Position numbers and translations under genes: made by a program. Of a stretch of 64,000 nucleotides of DNA, positions 47,464 through 59,800 are shown piece after piece. This stretch comes from Alisma plantago-aquatica (lineage: Eukaryota; Streptophyta; Magnoliopsida; Alismatales; Alismataceae), in the NCBI GenBank assembly GCA_963693085.1, contig OY856410.1, forward strand, positions 566,280,406 through 566,344,405, written 5' to 3'. The notes under the pieces were generated by a model. It did not search any database. It was not told where the DNA came from and worked only from the letters and a program-made list of their open reading frames with translations. Position 1 is the first letter of the stretch; each line of letters starts with the position of its first letter.

Positions 47464-47757
47464 TGATCTTGGCTTGTGGGTGATTGAGAATAAAGTGTAC
47501 ATTAAGGAATCAATTATGGTTCATAAAATTCTACTAGAGCCTTGGGAAATGGGCATGGGCATTACACAAACCCAGACCCAGATGTAAAATTTATTGAAAC
47601 CTCTCAATATAGAGTTGACCTAGAATGAAAAAACTAGTCTCAAAACCAAACCATGACCATTATTTGTACACCAATTTAACTTAAAAACATATATTAATAG
47701 TTACCTAAGAGGGGAGACAATGGTATGATTATACAAGAGGAGATATGGTGATGTTAT

Positions 47758-49775
47758 TGTTGTAATATTGGGAGTAGAAAATACAACAAAATAACATTTT
47801 TCCCGAGAATCCTTTGAGTAGGCTCCATCTAATGCAACAAAACTAGATTGGGGTTTATAAGTTTATACCTTATCATGTAAGAGGTTCCAACACTTCAACT
47901 TGTAATGCTCAATGTAGATCTAGACCTTCCAATCTACATCTTCTTCAAATCTCTCTAGATTGGCAATCAAAACTCCTTATGGGGGATTTTAACACTCTGG
48001 GAATCACCTCAAGATGTGTACATACAACTATTTTTCTACTATCTAATCTCAAAAATGTGCTAATGATTTGCATGGATCCTAAGGTCATAAGTATGTCTAT
48101 GTTGATCACATATCTTACCCCAGAGTCACCTCTAGCAGATTGTACAATTCCACCATGCATGTGTGTAAAAGATCACATTGTTCAACCATAGAGGATCTAT
48201 CTCGATTTGCATGCCTAGGTGGTGGATCATGGGAATGCTCATGGGAGACCCTTCCTCATTTTGTGTGCTAGGTGGATCACTTCATTCTTCCATCCATGTT
48301 GTGGAAAATTGTGTCATTCTACTGTCACCTCAACTCGTGTGATGTTAGTGAATATTCTTCATCCAGAATGAATCCTTTTTGTTAACTCATCTATATGGTA
48401 TCCACACAAGTGATCAAATAGATTTGATTCTACCTACACTTAGAGTCAATCCCCTAGTGCTCTTGCCACCATGATGCAAAACAAGATGCTAGAGTTTCTA
48501 ATCTCTATATCTACCACTTTCTCTCTCCAAGTTTCTCTTAGGGTTTCTCAAACCTTGGAGGCAACAATGAGAGAATTTAAGTCCATGTCCTAAAGACGTC
48601 CTCTCATATCATATATATAGAGGAGTGGAGAGCTAGGGTTTCCTAAATCCTATTTTTCCAGGTTGTGGAATCCCTGGCTTATAGAAACTTATTTTTAGAG
48701 TTTCGCTCCATATTTTGTATAGGTCCTTGAGACTTTCTTTTTGGTGCCTATATTTATTATAACAATTACAATAATGTTCAGTTCTGCCTTTCTTCAAGCT
48801 ATCTCTGTGTGTGTGACTCTATAAGTACCATACTACATTGGTGATGGATTCACTAATAAATATTAAAATCCACAAGCAATGAGCGGTCTCTAGATACACA
48901 TCATTGCTACCCAAGTAGTAGTATTCGGACAAGACTAAACCAACAATGACCAATGTTACCATGTTGTATAATCCTTTTGTCATAGATATCCATATTGAAC
49001 TAGGGGCATGTACACGTAATCCTTGTTATTTTCAATATAAGTTCCTTGATCTCAAAGTAGAATAACATGATACTTATGATCCATTATTATAAACTGACTC
49101 ACATTTGCTTGGCCATGCATTTCTCTAGTCTCACTTATCAAGAAGCTTTAGATATTTCTCTCGTTATATGGGAGGGACAAATTCCTTCTACATCAGTCAT
49201 AATGAGTAGCATGATTCTCATCACATCCAATCACTATGCTTATGGTAAGCTTCTTCAAGGTCATGTCAAATAGTGTTAAAGCATGATGATTAACATATCA
49301 CCATTGTAGTGACTTCAAGTTGAAGGACCACAACACCATTATCACACTTGAGAGTTGATTACGACTATCATATAATGGTGCATGAATCACTCTCAATCTG
49401 GTTTTGTTCACTACACTTGTTCTCTAACAAGTACCTATGTGTCTAACTGGTATCCCATACCTATGAGGCATGGTCATTATTCACAAAATATACTAGTCTC
49501 ACATGTATCATTGTTGTCCAATGCTCAATAATAGTTTACTAGGTACATTTAAGAATATTATTCTTATCATCCATTAGGATCTCATGTTCAAGTCACGTAC
49601 CTGAAGTCCCATGGATTTGAACGAATCACTCTAAGGATATTTATTATGTACATTAATATAGTAAGTATCAAATGAGCATCAATAAATTAGAATCACCTTT
49701 ATTAATCAAATCAAAAGTACAAAATATCCCCATAGCCATCATCTAATGATTGGATTTTAGGGCATAAACACAACA
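47758..49775 (-). mobile_element. 3' LTR of a Ty1/copia element
   Basis: On the minus strand it starts TGTTGTGTTTATGCCCTAAA and ends CCCAATATTACAACA, giving TGTTGT/ACAACA inverted termini over 2018 bp. The start follows a polypurine tract (plus strand 49776-49788). A TATA-like CTCTATATATATG lies at about 48608 on the minus strand. The 5' LTR is beyond the nested gypsy element and outside the window. Confidence 0.8.
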
Positions 49776-49788
49776 TTATCCCACTTGG
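49776..49788 (-). other. Copia polypurine tract
   Basis: On the minus strand CCAAGTGGGATAA precedes TGTTGTG, the LTR start. This matches the usual copia AAGTGGGAG-type tract. Confidence 0.7.
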
Positions 49789-49829
49789 ACTAAATCCAAT
49801 CACTAATATATCTTATACCAAGTGCAATA

Positions 49830-51742
49830 GTCTGACCATCACACTTTAGCTATGATAGTGCCTTAGTCGGGGATCAACAAACTTGATATATGTTGGTATC
49901 ATGTAGTTCTTCTCATCTTCTCATTGAATAATTTCTCATATGAAATGGAAGCATAAAATAATTTGTTTAGCCATTTGGGTTCCTTGGCTTGTGTGATAGC
50001 CCCATTGTGGTCACGGTAAGCCATATTGTGTCATCAATTATAGGAATAACTCTAAGTTCATCAAATGAACTCCTTGATCCATACAACTTCCTTTGTAGCA
50101 TCTAATGCAACATCATATTCACTATATTTCTTAAAACCAGTCATTGTCTCTAGCTTGGAACTCATTTAATTGACAATATTACCAATGAGGGAAAAATAGA
50201 ACTATATTGCAGTTAGTAATCATCCTTTTGAGTTTGGAATATTGAATTTTTGTAACTCTTTACAGTCAAATCTTACTCACCTATTCATCCTAAATTCTTC
50301 ATAATTACTTCAGGACATTCTATATTGCAATTTAACGTCCTTTACTCAAATCTGCTTGACATGCTCATCATTCTCAAGACACATGAGACATCTAGATGGG
50401 TACATAACATTTCATGTTAAGAGATGTCCAATTTCCATACTAAATGGAAGATTAATCATGTGGCCCCTTTCTTCCAAAGATTTGGGACAGATGGGCTTAG
50501 AAATACTCACCCCATGAGACATGGGTAAGTTCCCTTTCTTAGACTCTTGCATGCTAAATTATTTCAACACTTTATCAATGTATGTACTGTGAATTAATCC
50601 AAGAAGACTTCGAGAGATATCTATATAGATCATGATACCTAGAATATAGGTAGTTTATCCCAAGTCTTTCATAAAAAAGCTATTTCCCAACCATTTATTC
50701 ACCTTTTGTAAAGATGGAGTATTATTTTTGTTGAGTAGTATATCATCCACATATAATATGAGGAATACTACAATGCTCCCAATAACCTTCTTGTAAACAC
50801 AAGGTTCATCTTCATTCTTGATGAAGTCAAATTATTTGACTGATACATCAAATCAAAAATTCCAACTTCTGGATCCTTGCTTCAATCCATATGTTGACCT
50901 TTGCATCTTACATATTGAGATTCAAATCCTTCATGTTGTGTCATATATACATCTTCAAGCACATTCTCATTAATGAATGCAATTTGACATCAATCTACTA
51001 GATCTCATAGTCATGGTATGATGCAATGGCAACTATGATTTTAATGGACTTGACCATGGTGACTGGTGAAGAAGTTTCATCATAGTAAACACCTTGAACT
51101 TGTTTGAAACCTTTAGATACCAGTCCATCCATGTTAATTTCCTTTCTGAGGACCCACCTGCATCCAATGGTATTTACCCCTTCAGGTTGTTCCCCTAATG
51201 TCCATACCTTGTTGGTATATATGCAGTCCATTTTGGATCTCATGTCCTCAAGACATTTACAAGATTAGGGTCCCTCAATATCTTCCTTGTAGGTGATTAA
51301 CCCATCAATCCATGACAAACACCTCACCATCTTGATTCATGAGAGATCCAAATCTATGTAGCTCATGGTGAGTCCTACTAGATCTACAAAGTTCATGTGT
51401 TTGTTGAGGGGACAGTGGTGCCACAACAATTTGTGGTGCCTCCTCATGTCCCTCTTCAGGTTCACTAACATTTTGTGTATCTTGAACTTCCTTGACCTAT
51501 ACTTTCCTCCCACTTGTATATGTAGATATGAATTCCTTCTCTAAGAAGGTACTAGTTCTAGCAATAAACACTTTGTTAAGGGAAGGAATGTAGAAGTGTA
51601 TCTTTTGGTTTCCCTAGGATACCCCACAAAATAACACTTGTTATTTTTGGGTCCGAATTTCTCAAGAAATGAATGCTTCACATAAGCTTCACAACCCCAA
51701 ACTTCCATGAAAGACATGTTGGGACACTTCTTAGTACATGTA
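49830..51742 (-). pseudogene. Ty1/copia pol pseudogene (integrase end, RT, RNase H)
   Basis: Minus-strand segments: the C-terminal integrase part at 51541-51742 (MEVWGCEAYVK, KCYFVGYPRET), RT N-terminal part at 50998-51243 (WTLGEQPEGVNTIGCRWVLR, DETSSPVTMVKSIKI), the RT catalytic region near 50730-50800 (FLILYVDDILL) followed by MKDLG and YILGI, and an RNase H trace near 50090 (TKEVVWIKEFI). Many stops and frame changes. The upstream half of pol is cut off at 51742 by the gypsy element. Confidence 0.85.
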
Positions 51743-54700
51743 TGTGGGCTCTGGTCTCCAAACCATGACATAAACACGATTAAAACTTAGCGGAAGCGAA
51801 TCGGTAATCAGCGGAAGACAAAAATCACGGGAAATTAAAACTTTTCGAGATAAGAACTTGGATCCATAAAAACTTCTTTCATAAAGAGAGATAAACTGTT
51901 TACATCTCAGGATAATTACTTCTTGAGTAATTACATACATCAAAATACAAAATCTCAAGATCACATAACAAAAGACTCCAAGACCTGAGAGTACAGAGGA
52001 CACATAGGACTGACTCTAACTACACCATATGGCAGGACAATCTCCACCTGAGATTTTACTACTGCTCCTGGTGCTACTGCTACTGAGACTGGTCACCTGA
52101 AGGCTGGTTTCTTCGTCTCCGACGTCCATCTAAAAAAAGTTGAAGTCTACGGGGTGAGACAATTATACATAATTGTCCCAGCGAGAGTTATAACTCTTCG
52201 CCAGAAGCTTTATTATAACATCAAAGAATATCTTAAGCAGTAAAGCCTTCAAAGTATTCTATAACAGTTGCAGGTATAACAAGATCTCTACAATTTAGGA
52301 GATATGGAGAATATAAACACTATTGCAATGTAACATCAATCAACTAACTTGGAGTTATCTCTAACAAGTTATACTACATGGTTGATTATGTTTTACAAAC
52401 AACATTATGCCCTGTGGAGATGAGGCTTACCACTCATACTCCAACTGATCGCTGAGAAGTCACATCAGTATCATACATAGGTCATTAAGAGAGCCGGATT
52501 CTCATGACCTTCACCTTCCTCAGTCAGTAAGAGGATCACTTGTAGGACATCTCGTGTCTCTACTACTATAGCTCACCAGGGTAAACTGGTCCTTCGCTAT
52601 TCTAGAGTCACAGTGGCGTTCTGTACTCTCTTCGTCATCAGGAGGTTTCATATTTACCTACCACTGATATGGATATCTGTGCTTTCTTCGTCATCAGGAG
52701 GTTTCATGCTTACCTACCACTGATACGGTATGGAATTATAGTGAAGGATGGATGGATTACACATCTACATCACTTTCCTACACTAGGATGTAAGGTTCTA
52801 CACATCCATGTACCCCACATACTCAAAAGTATGTGATCCAGGAGTTCCCTGAGGAAAACCTATTTCACCATCACTTAATCTCTGACAATGATGGATCTAT
52901 GATCAGGGCTCTACATTATACTTGATTAGTTAGGTACATTCAGTATTCTTTAACAACATACATTGTTCTCCAAACAATAACAGTAGCATAGCAGCTATAA
53001 AAGAAGAATACTAAATGTAACAGGTCTAACTCATATCAATCATAATTTCTCATTATCCTCATCACAAGTCATCTCTAAGGCATGACCTTGATGGTATTCA
53101 TGGCTCTCACAGCCTATTATCAGCATAGGATGTCACTGACAAGGCATCAGATTACTTTACTTATTCATAAGGCTAACAACATGCCTTTAATGAATATAAC
53201 ATCAACATCCATACCTGGATATGATTACCTTCATATCAGAACCTGCATGGTTAATACAACTGATAAAGGTAGTACAAAAATAAGGAATATACTTCCGACT
53301 CTTGTCATAAGAGTTAAATCTCTAATTCACATCAAATAGAGTTTAATATTCAAAAGCATGCCATTACCCTTGAATTAGGGTTTACTATTCACATTACATG
53401 TCATCACCCTTGAATTAGGGTTTACTATTCACATTAAGGTGAATTAAACTCATAACATCATCATGTATGAGTAACATCTTCATTGATGCTCTTAGATTAG
53501 TTAAAGGTTCATCATTTATCATAATTAGGGTTTCTATGATCTCACACAGGTGGATCATACCCTAATTATGCTCATTCCTGTGCATTGGAGATGCTTTAAT
53601 TGAGTTTTCACCTGAAAAGGGTACTTTCTCTCTCTAGAAGTACTTTCTCTCTCATCATAAAGTTAGGTGATGTCAACATCACTCTAGATCAGGTCGGATT
53701 AAGTCATCATAGGCTAACATAGCCCAAAACATCACCATCATGCGATTAGGGTTTGATTTGATCAAGGTATTACTTAATTTACCCTTCAGGGGTATTTTGG
53801 TAATTCACCCCATTGATCATCCTCATGGTCAAAACCTTAGTCCATTAACCCCTTAATATCCTAGGTTATCATTAGGGTTTGATTAGGGCAACATTGAACC
53901 ATTTATATCATCAATTGTTTGAAAGAAGTCAACCTTGAATTATCTTGATCGATCTCAACCATGGACCCTCGATCGATTTGAGACCCATTGGTTGAGTTGA
54001 CCTTTTGACCAATTGACATCAGGACCGCGAGGATGTGTAGACCGTTTGGTCACCTTTGACCTCAGGACCGCGAGGCCTCTTCCTCCTCCAAGACCGCGAG
54101 CCCTCCATTGATTCAAGACCGCGAAGACTCAAATTGAGGTTAAGACCGCGAGGATCATGAAGACCGTTTGCCCTTCTTTGACCTCAAGACCGCGAAGCCC
54201 CTCGTGGTCTTGAGACCGTGAGCCCCCTCTCGGTCTTGAGACCGCGAGCCTCCTCACGACCTTGAGACCGCGAGCCTCCTCACGACCTTGAGTCCGCGAG
54301 CTCACATGGTCTCAACCACTTGGACCATCAACAAGATTCAATGGTACAACCGATAATGTCAACCAATGTTGAGGCCCTCAAAAGATCAGAGTTATGTTGA
54401 CCACTTATGAATTGGGTCAATTAAGGTTATGCTTAACCAATTTGTCATTCAATTGACCCTCAATTTTTGACCAATTAGGATTGAAATCGATTCAATTAGG
54501 GTCTATCAATGTTCACCCATCAACACTCAACAATGTGCATTAACACAAGGTTGAACCCTTCAATTGAGCTCCAATTGGGCCCAAACTTGGCCCAAACGGT
54601 CTTGAGGTCATGTGCGTGGATCCCACATGGTCTTGAGACCGTTTGCCCAAGATTTCATCAATGTCTAAGGTGATTTGATAGGGGTTGAACCATGATTGAG

Positions 54701-56760
54701 CCACAAAACAGAATTTTGATTAAATTGATAACTTATTTGCAATTAGGTCCTCAATTGGTCAAATTAGCTTAACCCTAGACCTTCAAACGGTCTTGGGTGA
54801 TTGTACTCTCGGTCTTGAGACCGTTTGGATGAGTTCCAAACGGTCTTGAGACCGTTTGCCCATCCAATTTTGGATTCTAGTGGAAATTCAACAAGGTTGA
54901 ACAAATTGAGTTGATGATTATATCAATACTTTAATTGCAATGTAATTTGGTGTAATTGTACCTTCAATTGGTCAACTAATCTTGACCCCAGACCTCCAAA
55001 CGGTCATGGTTGATTGCTCTCGCGGTCTTGAGACCGTTTGGGTGACCCCTAAATGGTCTTGAGACCGTTTAGGTCAATCAACCCTAAAAACCCTAATTAG
55101 GTCACCATAATTTCAGTACTGATTTCACCTAGGGTTAGCCCTAGTATTCACCCTTCAACTCTTAGCCCGTTTGGAGTTAGACCATCAAACTTGGTGAGTT
55201 GTTAATTAACATAATTTTGAACAGTAATATCATACGGTCAACGCCTGGTCAACGACCTTACACGGTCTTGAGACCGTTTTCCCAAAAAGGAAATTTCAGA
55301 CCGTTTGAGAATCAGGAATAAATTCATTTAAAGTTGTTACTTAAAAAGGTCATATCTCCCGATTCCTTTGGAGTTAGCCACCCAAATGTTTAGGGTATTT
55401 AGCCTATATAATTAGGAACAGATTTCGTATACGGTCCACGCTCGGTAAACGGGGCCAAACGGTCTTGAAGACCGTTTGCCCTATCGCGATCTCGAGACCG
55501 TTTGCTTACCTCGCGGTCTTGAGACCGAGAGAGCAAACTGGTGAGACCGTTTAAGAAAGTGAAAAGCGGTGGGTTTTTCTTGGAAATCACGCCTTCATCT
55601 CCTAGCTCAAGAACAGTTCGAATATCCCATGGATTTTCTTGCAAAAATAGCAGGGAAAGTAGGGAAACATTAAGAGCTATCATCAAACCGCATATAAAAG
55701 ATGTACATAGTAAAGCATGGGCGTAGAGTTATAAAACCCGCCTAAAACTTGCTTCTTGAGCTCCAAGCTTTCAAGATCCAATCTCTAATGGCGTCCTTGA
55801 GTTCCCACAGGTTGGCCAAGGTGAAAACTCCAAGGAAGAACGAAAATAGATGGCTAGAAAGGTAGGGTTTCAAGAGTTAGCCATGAAGTTGACCTTGAAT
55901 TCGAGTTCTAACCATAGAATTAGGCAAAAGAAGGGTCCCAAACCTACCTTGTTTCCCTTGGTCATCCTCCTTAGCTCCAAAGCAGTCTTTGGTCGTCTTT
56001 GGTGAAATGGAACAGTGAAGGGAACGAAGGTCAAGTTCCCTTGCTTAGAGAAGTTGAGGGTATATATACTAGGGGTAGGATTTTCAACATTAGTTCATAA
56101 GTTGTCCATAATTCCAACTAGGTCCCTCCTTCTTTACTTGATCGTCCCTTCCTCTTTATTCTAAGGACAAACCTTCTCTTAAGGTCTTAGAAAAAGAAGG
56201 TAAAGGAGAGCAATCTAATAATAAGGTACGTACATAAAGAACTATTGCACATATACCCTGATTATTCAATCACAAGGTATATTTCATAACTTGATAATTC
56301 AATTGAGGTGACTCCCTCATCATTTATTCTCTTAATGATGGCAAGAGTCTAAAAAGATACATTAGATGACATATTTTACAATTTTCATCCCTTAATTTGG
56401 GTAAATTGCATTTTACCCTAAATTAGGGTTTCAAGCACCGGGATTGCTTCCACAGCTGCACCTTGGTGCCCTAGCTTGGGAAATCCCTCAAACTTTACCA
56501 AAAAGATTCTCATGATGTCTCATCATCAGAGGAACATCTCAACATGTGCAAATTGCAAGCTAACCCTTTTAACTGGGTAAATTTCACATAGGTCCCTGTA
56601 TAACAAAATAATGCTACAACTTTAAATAAAAAGGAGCAAATACTGAAATATATGTTTCTGAGAAACTTAATTACATGCTCAGAGTTAATCACAAAGATTT
56701 AATTACATATTTAGGAAAAATACCTAGGGTTAACTCATAACCCAGGTCAGGGATGTTACA
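51743..56760 (-). mobile_element. 3' LTR of gypsy element 2
   Basis: 5018 bp. On the minus strand it starts TGTAACATCCCTGACC and ends GAGCCCACA. A TATA box (AGTATATATACCC on the minus strand) lies at about 56050. The palindrome array at 54020-55560 lies downstream of it. Reverse-strand counterparts of gypsy 1 LTR blocks occur in order, including the CAATTG-rich block at 54420-54590. Confidence 0.9.
54020..55560. repeat. GGTCTTGAGACCG palindrome array, gypsy 2 3' LTR
   Basis: More than twenty-five copies and half-copies of ACGGTCTTGAGACCGT, many with a CGCGAG instead of CGTTTG flank (GACCGCGAG). The centre is TTGA where gypsy 1, read on its own strand, has TCAA, the reverse complement. The GACCGCGAG variant is largely specific to this element. 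Confidence 0.9.
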
Positions 56761-56777
56761 AATTATCCACCCCTTAC
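56761..56777 (-). other. Polypurine tract, gypsy 2
   Basis: On the minus strand GTAAGGGGTGGATAATT precedes the LTR start TGTAACATCC, as in gypsy 1. Confidence 0.8.
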
Positions 56778-56809
56778 AAGGATTTCGTCCCCGAAATCGA
56801 TAAAACATA

Positions 56810-59800
56810 CTAAGAGAAAAGGGCAAGATACTTCCTTCTCATCTCATCCTCTAACTCCCAAGTGGCTTCTTCAACACCACGATGGTTCCAGAGGACTTTC
56901 ACAAGACTTATATCTTTCTTCTTTAACTTTTTAATTCGTTTATCAAGGATTGACACTGGTCCCTCCTCATAGGATACATCATCATTCAATTCTACCTCCA
57001 TAGGTTGTAGAACTGACTCGGTGTCTAGGTGACATTTCTTCAACATAGAAATGTGAAACACAGGATGTAACCGCTGTAACTCAGGTGGTAGATCTAGTCT
57101 ATATGCTACCTTCCCAATCCGTTCAATGATTGGATAAGGTCCCATAAATCTAGGAGCTAACTTCCCTTTCCTTCCAAAACGAAGGACCCCTTTCCAAGGT
57201 GAGACCTTGAGATACACTCTGTCTCCAACCTGGAACTCTAAAGGTCTACGACGTTTGTCAGCATAAGATTTCTGCCTATCTTGAGCAATCTTAACCTTAT
57301 GTTGTATTACTTTAATCTTTTCTGTGGTTTTCTGCACCAGGTCAGGACCTAACAACTGGTGCTCACCAGTCTCAAACCAACACAAGGGTGATCTACAACG
57401 TCTACCATATAAGGCTTCATAAGGTGCCATATCAATACTATGCTGATAGCTATTGTTATAGGCAAACTCTATCAAGCTTAGGTGTAGATCCCAACTTCCG
57501 GTGAACTGGAGAACACATGCTCTCAACATGTCTTCTAAGGTCTGTATGGTCCTTTCCGACTGTCCATCAGTCTGTGGATGAAAGGCCGTACTAAACCTCA
57601 GCTTAGTGCCTAAGGCTCTGTGCAACTGTTCCCAAAAATGACTTGTAAACTGAGGACCTCTGTCAGAAACTATTGTGACAGGAACTCCGTGCAAACGCAC
57701 TGTCTCTTGAACATACAACTCTGATAACCTTTCAGCAGAATAGGTTGTCTTGACAGGTAAGAAATGTGCTATCTTAGTTAACCTATCAACAATTACCCAA
57801 ATGGAATCATGTCCTTTGCTTGTCCTGGGTAGGCCAACCACAAAGTCCATGGTCACATGGTCCCACTTCCACTGCGGTATGGGTAAAGGTTGCATTGTTC
57901 CTGCAGGCTTCTGGTGTTCGGCTTTAATTTGCTGACACACAGGACACCTCAGAACAAACTCTGCAACGTCCTTTTTCATCCCAGGCCACCAATACAGATC
58001 TTTCAAATTCCGATACATCTTGGTGCTCCCTGGATGCATAGCATACATGGAAGAATGGGCTTCTTCCAGGACTAACTTCCTCAAGTTGTCCACATCCAGC
58101 ACTATCATTCTCCCATTATAACAAGCTACTTGATCCTTTGAGTCATGGAAACCATCTTGCTTCTCATTTCCATACTCAGATCTAATCTGCTGAACTGCAG
58201 CATCACCTAGCTGTGCTTCTTTAATCTGCTCTCTTAGGGTAGGTTTAATATGCATCTCAGCCAACAATCCGGCTAACAATGACACCTTCAACTGTACATT
58301 GTCTTGCCTTAAAGAGATAAGCATATCTCTCCTAGAGCATACTAAAGAGTTTAGTTGTGCTCTATTCATGGTTGGTGTTGCTGATTTCCTACTCAAGGCA
58401 TCTGCAACAACGTTGGCCTTGCCTGGATGGTAATCAATTGTACAGTCGTAGTCCTTGATTAACTCCATCCAGCGACGTTGCCTCATGTTGAGCTCATGCT
58501 GAGAGAAGATATACTTAAGGTTTTTGTGGTCTGTGAAAATCTGGAATGTCTCTCCGTAGAGATAATGCCTCCAGATCTTCAAAGCATGAACCACAGCAGC
58601 TAACTCCAGATCGTGTGTTGGATAATTCTCCTCGTGTTTCTTAAGCTGTCGGGAAGCCAAAGAAATCACTTGTTTATCCTGCATCAACACACATCCTAGT
58701 CCATTTTTGGAAGCATCACAGAAGACTACATATCCTTTTCCTTGTTCAGGTAGCACTAGCACAGGTGCACTTGTCAATCTCTCCTTCAGCAACTGGAAAG
58801 ACTGTTGACACTTATTACTCCAAGAAAAAGGGACATCTTTCCGGGTTAACTTGGTCAAAGGTAAAGCTATAGAACTAAAGTTTTTAATGAACCTTCGATA
58901 ATAGCCAGCTAACCCCAAGAAACTTCGAATCTCCGTCGGTGTCTTCGGTTGTTCCCATTGTAGAACATATTCTACCTTTTTAGGGTCAACACGAATTCCT
59001 GAGGCAGATATTACATGTCCAAGAAAAGATACCTCTGGTAGCCAAAACTCACACTTGCTAAACTTAGCATACATCTTATGTTCTCTTAGCAAGGTCAAAG
59101 CTTGGTGAAGATGTTGTTCATGTTGCTGAGCATCCTTACTATAGATCCGAATGTCATCTATGAAGACGACAACACACTGATCAAGGAAAGGTCGAAAAAC
59201 TCTATTCATGAGTTCCATAAATGCGGCTGGTGCATTGGTTAGTCCAAACGACATAACCGTGAACTCATAGTGACCATATCTTGTCCTAAAGGCAGACTTG
59301 GATATGTCACTATCCTTAATACGGAGTTGATGATATCCAGACCTCAAGTCTATTTTTGAAAAGACTGTTGCACCACGCAACTGGTCAAAGAGATCATCAA
59401 TCCTCGGCAGAGGGTACTTATTTTTTATTGTTACTTTATTGAGTTGTCTGTAGTCGATGCACAACCACATTGACCCATCTTTCTTTTTAACAAACAAGAC
59501 CGGAGCACCCCAAGGTGAAGTACTCGGTCGGATAAAACCTCTCTCAAGTAACTCTTGAAGCTGTTTCTTGAGTTCTTCCATCTCGGCAGGCGCCATTCTA
59601 TACAGAGTTTGAGCTATGGGTTTCGTATCTGGGATCGGATTGAATTCAAAATCAATCTCCCGAGGTGGTGGTATACCAGAAAGTTCTTCAGGAAACACAT
59701 CTTCGAATTCCCTGACTATAGGAACTTCAGTAGGATTGGAACTTTCCTTGGTAACATCTACCACATGGGCTAAGAATGCATAACATCCTTGCCTCAACAT

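Larger units (their letters stand above)
46792..47566 (+). mobile_element. Cassandra-type TRIM retrotransposon
   Basis: Two direct repeats of about 275 bp (46792-47072 and 47295-47566), each with a 5S rRNA-like block, surround a 222 bp internal region. A degenerate primer site (ATGATATGAGATAC, from ATGGTATCAGAGC) follows the first and a polypurine tract (CAAAGTGGGGGATA) precedes the second. LTR ends are TGAATG/TGTAAT and ATTACA. This is the hallmark structure of Cassandra, which has no protein and uses partner enzymes. No clear 5 bp target duplication remains. The two LTRs differ at many positions, so the copy is old. Confidence 0.85.

Noticed and set aside
47567..47757. Extension of Cassandra or the copia LTR
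   Set aside because: No shared sequence with either; just a 190 bp spacer with a possible copia target site (GTTAT, 47753-47757) that cannot be checked.
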